A DNA stretch of 64,000 nt from Sipunculus nudus (taxonomy: Eukaryota; Annelida; Sipuncula; Golfingiida; Sipunculidae), in the NCBI GenBank assembly GCA_026874595.1, contig CM049316.1:34045339-34109338 (forward strand). Reading direction: 5' to 3'. The notes under the pieces were generated by a model. That model saw only the letters and a program-made list of their open reading frames with translations, had not been told where the DNA came from and did not search any database. The translations under genes and the position numbers were made by a program. Numbering within the stretch: position 1 is the first letter of the stretch; every line of letters starts with the position of its first letter. Shown here in pieces: positions 43,559-53,400 of this stretch.

Positions 43559-43630
43559 CAGAGGTGAGCAAATCTGGATGGTGGGCCACTTGCAGCCCAT
43601 GAGGTCTATTCTTGCTGCCCGAAAACATTC
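43559..43630 (+). mobile_element. Possible hAT-type terminal fragment
   Basis: CAGAGGTGAGCAAATCTGGA, GGTGGGCCACTTGCAGCCCA resembles the common CAGnGGTnnnCAAA...GGCCCG ends of hAT elements. The opposite end was not found. Confidence 0.35.
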
Positions 43631-43919
43631 TTGCACAGCAATGTCAATATTAAGAGATAAAGAGATGAGATTGATAGAGAGCCTAATGAAGATCTTAATT
43701 AAATTGTAACATTTAATAGTTCACTGATAAGAGTTTTTAAGTGTGATATCTAAGCTGATCATCATGTCTCATTTGTCAGGGTTTTACTTATACTGTATTC
43801 TGAATGAACTCAAAAATAAAGTGCTAGTCCAGGCCCCCCCCAAGTTCCATTCCTTGAAAATTTACCTTGCGTCCAGACTCAGATGGAAGTCCTAACTCAA
43901 GTCCTAGATAACTGTAAAA

Positions 43920-43925
43920 TTTATT
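43920..43925 (-). terminator. Candidate MTG2 polyadenylation signal
   Basis: AATAAA on the - strand about 195 bases past the stop codon. It is plausible but unsupported by transcripts. Confidence 0.4.
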
Positions 43926-44118
43926 GGGGTCTTTTTTTTAATAAAAATGTAAGATGTACTATTACATTCTCAATCAATTCATATTAGAAACCAGACTCAG
44001 TCTCTCCTGTCAATACTATTTTAAAGTACAACTTTCAAATGTTTTTTAGACCATTGCTTACTTAAGCTCTGTCAAAACACACAATGCCCAAACACTTAAA
44101 TTCAAGACGCGTTAAATT

Positions 44119-44477
44119 TTATTTTTCATTTACATCATACTTTTGTCTTATATGTTGCCGCAGTTCCTCAACATGGAGTCCCATTTTACCGGACACCGCT
44201 ATAACAGGTAGGTCTAGATTGTTCCTTAGATCTTCTAAGTTGTTCTGAGCAGACAACAAGTCTATTTTATTTGCGAGGACTAGATTAGGCCTGTCAGACA
44301 GTCCCTGCTGGTACTGTTCGAGTTCATAACAAAGTGCTGTTAGCTGCTTCCACGGCTCTGGCACTGACAAGTCCAACACGTACATTAAGAAACGGCACCG
44401 CTCTATGTGGCGTAGAAAACTTATGCCTAACCCCTGGTTCTGGTGAGCGCCTTCTATTAACCCTGGGATATCTGCCA
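44119..44477 (-). CDS. MTG2: MTG2 last exon (G3-G5)
   Basis: The acceptor TCTGTTGCAG precedes 44477 and the stop TAA is at 44121-44119. It encodes [20 protein letters not shown], a VLANKIDLL segment and the C-terminus ending KYDVNEK. Confidence 0.95.
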
Positions 44478-47400
44478 CTGCAACAGAAAATAAAAAAACA
44501 CAGCGGATGCAGAATTTTATAAGCTATGCTAGTCTGTTCTACAGTTAAGTGATCATTAAAGGTGGGCAATATTTCTAGCAGAATTTAGAAATTATTCAGA
44601 CAATTTAGACAATGTAAACTTTAAAAATCACAAAATATGCATTTTATTTTCTCCTTGATTTCATGACTGATTATGATTCATTTAATTAGCTCAGCTGACT
44701 GAAAGTCATCTGAGCTATAGGGATCACTCTTTGTCCTGATGATTTCCTCAGGGGATGGGAGCACTATATTCTGTTCCACCAGTAGGTACCAATTAAAATT
44801 TGGTGAATATTCTCTTATATTCAACAAGGGACCCATGGGTCACTGCGCTCAGCTTAAGTTTGAAATTTTTGCAAATGCAAAATATTCTATTTTAATGTTT
44901 TTCATTTATATAAGCATATGAGAAGCTAAGAGGAAAGAGGCCCTCCTACTTGGTTATAGTAAAGTTCTAAATATATGATTGCAAACTAATACTCTGACAA
45001 GACTGTCATGAAGAAAAACAGTAAAAGTTTTGAGATACTGTGATGCATATGAAAAATTTACAGATGGACAGGCCAGTGGACAGAATGGACTAATACCTTT
45101 TTTTCACTTTCAAGGGAATAATGCATTTAAGTTCATATATAAGCCTATTATTTAAGCATATCCACTTTTTCCATTAAAATAGTTTTTATCTGATTAATTT
45201 TTTTTTATTTACAAGTTTATAAATTTGTATTAAAAAAACTGAAAATATAGGTTGCAATCATTGTATATCCAGTGTAGCTCATATTGGGTCATATTATGCA
45301 TACACATATATTTTTATTATTTTTAAATCACAAATGTTTAAACTCAATTTGAAAGAAAATAATGCCACAACATGGCATCTACAAGATTATTCCTTGAATC
45401 ACTATTAAAAAGTTTTGCACATTGGAGTTTTCAGTACATGCTAAATCTTATTCACCAAAATAAAATAAAAGATTCAGTAAATTTGGTAAATAAAAACATC
45501 TTTTCAAATAAAGTATACACACTGTTGGTTGAATGAGGGACAAACAATATCATTATGCCAATTACAATCTTAGCTATAATTTATTACTGGAATTAATAGT
45601 AAATTTCACACCTGGTGAAGATTTTACTCTTCTAAAGTAAGGAATTACTTATCTGATGAACATCCACACTTTCATAGCAATACATCACTTTGTGGACACG
45701 ATTAAATGTGCACTTTTATCATTGTAATCCTGGTGGTAAACACAATCTAAAATGTAGCATTGCATAGCCAAGAATAAAATGAAATACAGAATATTATAAC
45801 ACTCATCTAGTTAATGCACCATCTGGGGGGGGGGGGGGTGTGCAGGGCAGAGGGGAAGCCTGCTAGTAGTGGCCAAGCTGGGCCAAGGCAAACTGCCTGG
45901 GGTGGGTTACATAATGCAAGTGAAGGCTGTACTACTAGGTGGGCTAGATGTAAACAACACTTGACATGGTGTATGAAAACTTGAATAAAAGCTACTCTTT
46001 TCAATCAATTTTCAGATTTGAAATTTCAGATTTTAAAATATTAATTCTTTATGTATATATGCTGTGAAAATCAAATCAACAGTGCTTACAGGGAAAAAAC
46101 GTGCCATTGCCAAAGTTGGACAAAATTTAAGGTATTGATTTTTATTTATGCTAATAACTTGAAAAATTTGCAAAATTCATATCTAATTTTCGGTAAACAA
46201 ATGAATCTTGATTAAATAAAGTTATATGCCTGAAAAAAATTCTCCAGCTTCAGCAATTCTCAAATTAGGTGAGTAAACAAATTTCTTGATTTTTCAAAAA
46301 GTGCATTATGTTTGGGCCCATAACTAAAAAAATATGCAATACTGACATCATTTCTTGCATGTGCAATGCAAATGTATAGAAAAATATGTATATTATATAT
46401 GATCAAAGTCAGATCAGTGGTTTTGATATTAGGCAGTCTTCAAGTGTAACAATGGGTTTTTAATGGAAAAATGAAGTTTTTCATTAATATCTCAAAGGAA
46501 TTAAGTCCTAGTTACCAAATTCTTGACATGATAGGGGATTTTGGAGACATCTAACTGTATGGCAAATTTAAGGAACTTAGAGCTGAGGCTCGGGAGGTGA
46601 GCTCTGGCAAACTGCATAACACTAGCTTGATGTAAACAATATGTGACATGGTGCTTAAAAAGTTGAATAAAATCTACAGTTTTTGATCAACTGGTTTCAA
46701 ATTTTTGGGAGTTAACAGTTGAAATGCTAACAAAAACATGCTTTGAAAATTAAATCCACAGCAGTTACAGGGAAAAAAACGTGCCATGGTCAAATTTGGG
46801 CAAAATTTAAGGTACAAATTTTTTATTTAAGCTAATATTTTAAAAAATTTAAAAGATTTTGATCTAATTTTGGGTATACAATTTAAGTTTGATTAATAAA
46901 AGTAATATTACTGGAAAAAAGTGCTTAGCTTTAACAAGTTTTGTGTTAAGTGATCAAATTTCTTCCCTGATTATTTACAAAATGCATTATGTTTGGGCCA
47001 ATAACTTTTTTAAATTATATAATACCCACCTAATTTCTGACATGTACATAGGAAATATATATAGGATTATTTATGGTAAATATAAGGAAAAACAGATGAA
47101 TGGTTTAGATATTAGGCAGTCCTGAAGTGTGAAAATAGGTTTTTACTAAAGAATTGAGGTTTTTCCTTAATTTCTCAAAGGAATGAAGTCACAAAGACCC
47201 AGTTTTCGGCTTGGTAGGAGATCTTTGGGACATCTAACATTATGCCGAATTTTGGATTCCTAGGTCTTACAGTTTCAAAACGTGCCACATCTACGGACGG
47301 ACAGACGGAAGGACAACGGACAATGGACCACGACTATAGCTCAGATGACTTATAGTAAGCTGAGCTAAAAACTATCAGAAATGTTTGACCTTAAAGTTGT

Positions 47401-50400
47401 TGAGGGACCAAAGGCCTAATATGAGATGTAAAACTTTATTATAACCAAAAACCAACATTTAAATTTTGCAACCTGGTTCTTCTAAACCATGTGGCATAGT
47501 GACATGGCATCTTCCTAGGTTAGCAGCCTCATTTTGAAGATTACATTTTTTAGAATATTTATGACACTCCACAACCAATCAGCAGCTTTTAAATGTAGTT
47601 ATTTGAGCATGTGATAGACCTTTGCCCTTCATCAGTTTGGTTAAGATGTTGTGAAAATTAGGCTGTTTTCTCAGATATTATTTTTTTCAACTGAACCTGA
47701 TCAGTGATTTTAAGAAAAGATTAACAAATTTCGATGGGTGCCCAACTGTGAAACAGACTATAGGTCACTGAATATTCCTTTTGATCCATACTGACATAAA
47801 ACATACTGAAATAATGCAAAGAAAATACCTGCAACTTGTTCATGGTCATCGTATTCAATTATGCCGACATGGGGTTTTAATGTTGTGAAGGGATAAGCTG
47901 CCACCTTAGGCCGGGCCCTGGTCAAGGCTCGCAGCAAAGTAGATTTACCAGCATTTGGAAAACCAACCTACAAAGCGAATAATGAGTTTCTGAAGCATTT
48001 TATAACATGTTCTACATGTTTTTGCAATCAACATATGTTAATTATTTATTGTTACTACTACCAGTAAACATTTAATGTATCTTGTAAAATGTTACTGTTA
48101 CGCGAGATGATTTTTTCCCGGCAAAAAGATGTTGTTTACTTGAAATTCAGAGTGAAAGAAAGGTGCAATAGACTGTTATTCATGAGCCAGTGCAATGCAA
48201 ATACAATGGAAACATGTCTAAAAGACCACCTGTATTATAAGATCACCTGTCAATTAAGACCACCCTTGGGTGAATTGAAAGCATTCACATTGTTTATAAC
48301 TGATCTGTCTGATAAGACCAACTGTGAATTAAGACCACTTTTAGCCAGTCCCATGGGTGGTCTCATAACACAGGTCTTACTGTAATGGTCATCTGCTGTG
48401 TTCAGGTTCAGTGTACACTCCTCATGCAGTGGTTGTACACTGCAATCATTCGAGATCTCCTTTGTTATAACCGCTGCTTTGCTTAGCCAGATTTTCGGGG
48501 TCTCACCACCAGGGTAGCCACAGGACAAAGAATCAGATCAACAAGAGTTGGGTTGTGCAGGTTTAAAACTTGGAGTTGGATGCATAATGCAATACCACCC
48601 TCTGATTGGTCTGATTCATTCTTTGCTCTGTTCCAGCCCTGGTGGTAAATCCCAAGAATCTTGCTAGCAGTTTGTAGCAGTTAAAGCAAAGGAGATATAG
48701 AACGACTGCAGTGTATAACTGCTGCGTGAGGAGTGTAGGTCCAGTTAGCCACTATTTTGGGTTTTGTAAAATGAATCGAGATACATGATTTCAATTACCT
48801 TTAGGATAAAATTGGTTTCCTATTGTAATAATTTGAAATATATCAGATAGATTCATAATTTGATGATATATCAGACTCAAACACTAAGTGCCAGCTGTCA
48901 ATAACAGATGCTGCTGGAGTAATGGAAAAGGTCTATTATATTACACTGACAAGATAAGAGTATTCAAGCCTCGCAGGTATATAAGTTAAAACAGAGATTT
49001 AATGACATGAAAACTGACTTAAAGGACTAAAGGTGCTTGTGGATCTTTGTATAATAACATATCTTTGTGCATAACAGATACCAGATGAAGCTGAAATATT
49101 ATATCTAAGATTGAAAAATATGGTAACATAACAGATTTTTTAACTGACCAGTTCTGCAAAAAATATGAATTCAAAGATTTACCAAATATTGATGCAGAAG
49201 AGCCATAATAACAAAATTATGAATAAAAATTTACAGAGACCATTTGTTTTAAACTTTATCTATTCACATGGATTGCCCAAATAGTTGCACTGAGTAATGC
49301 ATGGTACAGATTGTGGCATTTCTTAGTCTATATAGTTGATAAAACCAGGGAACCCTGAGAAAACAGCTGATGTTGGACAGGCCACTACTACCAGTTCTTC
49401 TCCTAACCATGCTTGAAAAAATTACAGGGTTGATCGCAAAGTATGCCCAGCTTGTTACCACTTAACTGCCTAAGTACATGAACAAACAAAATCTAAGAGT
49501 GAGTTTATTTAACCTTTGTAGTATGCTTAAAATGACATACCAAACCAACATCTGCAATGATTCTTAATTCAAGAAATAATGTTCTCTCTTCTCCATCAGC
49601 CCCTTCTTCGTAAGTCATCGGGGCACGCTCTTCATTACTGAGGAAGAAATGGTTACCCTTGCCTCCTGAGCCCCCTCGGGCACCGACAAATATGTCACCT
49701 TCATTTGAGAGGTCACAGAGAAGATTCTGGTCTTCATTTCTAAACAGTGTCCCAAGGGGAACCTGCAATAATAAAACCAATTCTGCTACAGTTTACTGAT
49801 GAACTTAGAGTAAAAGAAACATATAAATTTTCCGTTTCACAACTTTCAGTACCAACTATTGTTTTTTTACAAAGATTTTCTAATCTGAATGTTGACATGA
49901 TTTATTATATTCATTATCAAATATTTCATTCATTAAAATACTTAAATTCACAAAAGGTAAAAATCCTGGGACAAGTGGATGGTCCTATTGCCAGATTAGG
50001 TCCAACATAAACCTTACCCAACAGCCTGAATCTTAACTAATCTGCTGTAAGCCATTTCTTTCTTGGAGAAATGAAATCATATTATTAATATCTCATTTAT
50101 CTTAAATTACCCGTACCACCATCTGTGCAAATAGATAAGTAAAATATCGTTAACAAATAAACATTTTAACATATTATTATCTATCATGCAAAAATCATGT
50201 AAACACATGCATGTGGCTGTGACCACTGATTTTTGACAACTAAATGCAAAATATTCTTAGCCCTGCTGTGTAAGTACTTAAAAATTTGTCAGGCCCTGTA
50301 CCTTCTTACCTTTATAAAACTGTGTTCAGCACCTTTCCCATGGCAGTACTTGTTGCGGCCTTTCTTTCCAGGATCTCCGACATACAGTGAACGTACATGG

Positions 50401-53400
50401 TTCAGAGATTTCTTGTTCCCATCAGCTAAAAAAAAATAATGTGACCCATGGGTTAAGGTGCTCAGCTGAGTCAGACAGGAATGTACTCTGAACAAACACC
50501 ATGTACATGTACATCTACTTTTGATACCTATTCTTTTAAATTTTTTCATTGACAAATAATTCACTAGAAGAAGGATGGTGAATTATGAAAATCTAAATGA
50601 GTATGAAATGAATATTTTATTGTGATGCTGACTTGACTTTGAAGATTCTTTTGAAATCTTTTGATTTCAACTCTCAGGCATAAAAAAGTTAGCTTCAGGG
50701 AGGCATTTATTTCAATTATCACAAGGAAGAAAAGGTGGGCAGGGTAATGGAATGGAGTTTATATGATTATGATACATCCTCTCATAAACAAACTTACTAA
50801 CCATGGGTTAAAAGAAATAATTACAATAATTACAACAAAACAAGTTTCACTTATTTTGAACACTATTTTATTTTATTGTTCAAACAGTGTGTAATGAAAC
50901 ATAATTCTTGCTTCTAAATTAGAAATAGGGCTGAAAGGAGTACTCAAGCCTGTGTAAGTTTTATTGTGTATTCAAGTACAAAATTTGGATTTGTGTGTAC
51001 ATGCACATCAGAATACTGACACAGGCAGTCTATATACACGAACTAAAATATGGGCAGTTGACAAGCCACTACAGGTATCTGTCAAATCATAGAGGCATGG
51101 ATAAAGTGAGGCATAGAATCTCACCTTACGTGACAGCCCTCAAAGAGGCATGGATAAAGTGAGGCATAGAATCTCTCCTTACATGACAGCCCTCAAAGAG
51201 GCATGGATAAAGTAAGGCATAGAATCTCTCCTTACATGTCAGCCCTCAAAGAGGCATGGATAAAGTAAGGCATAGAATCTCTCCTTACATGACAGCCCTC
51301 AAAGAGGCATGGATAAAGTGAGGCATAGAATCTCTCCTTACATGACAGCCCTCAAAGAGGCATGGATAAAGTGAGGCATAGAATCTCTCCTTACATGACA
51401 GCCCTCAAAGAAGCATGGATAAAGTAAGGCATAGAATCTCTCCTTACATGACAGCCCTCGAAGAGGCATGGATAAAGTGAGGCATAGAATCTCTCCTTAC
51501 ATGACAGCCCTTAAAGAGGCATGGATAAAGTGAGGCATAGAATCTCTCCTTACATGACAGCCCTCAAAGAGGCATGGATAAAGTAAGGCATAGAATTTCT
51601 CCTTACATGACAGCCCTCAAAGAGGCATGGATAAAGTAAGGCATAGAATCTCTCCTTACATGACAGCCCTCAAAGAGGCATGGATAAAGTGAGGCATAGA
51701 ATCATTCCTTACATGACAGCCCTCAAAGAGGCATGGATAAAGTGAGGCATAGAATCATTCCTTACATGACAGCCCTCAAAGAGGCATGGATAAAGTGAGG
51801 CATAGAATCTCTCCTTACGTGACAGCCCTCAAAGAGGCATGGATAAAGTAAGGCATAGAATCTCTCCTTACATGTCAGCCCTCAAAGAGGCATGGATAAA
51901 GTAAGGCATAGAATCTCTCCTTACATGACAGCCCTCAAAGAGGCATGGATAAAGTGAGGCATAGAATCTCTCCTTACATGACAGCCCTCAAAGAGGCATG
52001 GATAAAGTGAGGCATAGAATCTCTTTTTACATGACAGCCCTCAAAGAAGCATGGATAAAGTAAGGCATAGAATCTCTCCTTACATGACAGCCCTCGAAGA
52101 GGCATGGATAAAGTGAGGCATAGAATCTCTCCTTACATGACAGCCCTCAAAGAGGCATGGATAAAGTGAGGCATAGAATCTCTCCTTACATGACAGCCCT
52201 CAAAGAGGCATGGATAAAGTAAGGCATAGAATTTCTCCTTACATGACAGCCCTCAAAGAGGCATGGATAAAGTGAGGCATAGAATCTCTCCTTACATGAC
52301 AGCCCTCAAAGAGGCATGGATAAAGTGAGGCATAGAATCATTCCTTACATGACAGCCCTCAGAGAGGCATGGATAAAGTGAGGCATAGAATCATTCCTTA
52401 CATGACAGCCCTCAAAGAGGCATGGATAAAGTGAGGCATAGAATCTCTCCTTACGTGACAGCCCTCAAAGAGGCATGGATAAAGTGAGGCATAGAATCTC
52501 TCCTTACATGTCAGCCCTCAGAGAGGCATTAAAATAAAGTGAGGCATAGAATCTCACCTTACATGACAGCCCTCAAAGAGGCATGGATAAAGTGAGGCAT
52601 AGAATCTCTCCTTACGTGACAGCCCTCAAAGAGGCATGGATAAAGTGAGGCATAGAATCTCTACTTACATGTCAGCCCTCAGAGAGGCATGAATAAAGTG
52701 AGGCATAGAATCTCACCTTACATGACAGCCCTCAAAGAGGCATGGATAAAGTGAGGCATAGAATCTCTCCTTACGTGACAGCCCTCAAAGAGGCATGGAT
52801 AAAGTGAGGCATAGAATCTCTCCTTACGTGACAGCCCTCAAAGAGGCATGGATAAAGTGAGGCATAGAATCTCTCCTTACGTGACAGCCCTCAAAGAGGC
52901 ATGGATAAAGTGAGGCATAGAATCATTCCTTACATGACAGCCCTCAAAGAGGCATGGATAAAGTGAGGCATAGATTCTCATCTAACATGACAGCCCTCAA
53001 AGAGGCATGGACAAAGTGAGGCATAGAATCTCTCCTTACATGACAGCCCTCAGGGAGGCATAAATAAAGTGAGGCATAGAATCTCTCCTTACATGACAGC
53101 CCTCAAAGAAGCATGGATAAAGTGAGTCATAGAATCTCGCCTTACATGACAGCCCTCAAAGAGGCATGGATAAAGTGAGGCATAGAATCTCTCCTTACAT
53201 GACAGCCCTCAAAGAGGCATGGATAAAGTGAGGCATAGAATCTCTCCTTACATGTCAGCCCTCAAAGAGGCATGGATAAAGTAAGGCATAGAATCTCTCC
53301 TTACATGACAGCCCTCAAAGAGGCATGGATAAAGTGAGGCATAGAATCACTTCTAACGTGACAGCCCTCAAAATTTGTGGCAACTGAGATGCCCAAGTAT

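Larger units (their letters stand above)
35663..44118. other. Long gene-poor stretch between phosphatase and MTG2
   Basis: No supported protein-coding exon on either strand. It may include a long phosphatase 3' UTR, but its end cannot be placed: several AATAAA hexamers (for example near 37527 and 40146) are not distinctive. It holds a SINE (39811-40060), a paired RFX-like motif (37574-37632), a possible hAT end (43559-43630) and simple repeats. Confidence 0.5.
44478..47828 (-). other. MTG2 intron holding element copies
   Basis: Almost wholly occupied by a short + fragment (44686-44822) and a near full-length - copy (44823-47368) of the AGCTCAG element, placed head to tail in opposite orientations. 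No exon is recognised. Confidence 0.65.
47968..49540 (-). other. MTG2 intron 47968-49540
   Basis: Contains a MITE-like copy (48205-48385) and a foldback element (48414-48737). The rest is AT-rich without recognised features. Confidence 0.6.

Noticed and set aside
44324-44569. Frames of 62-81 codons on both strands over the MTG2 last exon
   Set aside because: Out-of-frame shadows. The MTG2 frame carries the G3 and G4 motifs.
51092-53375. CRISPR-like regular repeats
   Set aside because: Units are contiguous 53-bp tandem copies with no unique spacers, in an animal intron.
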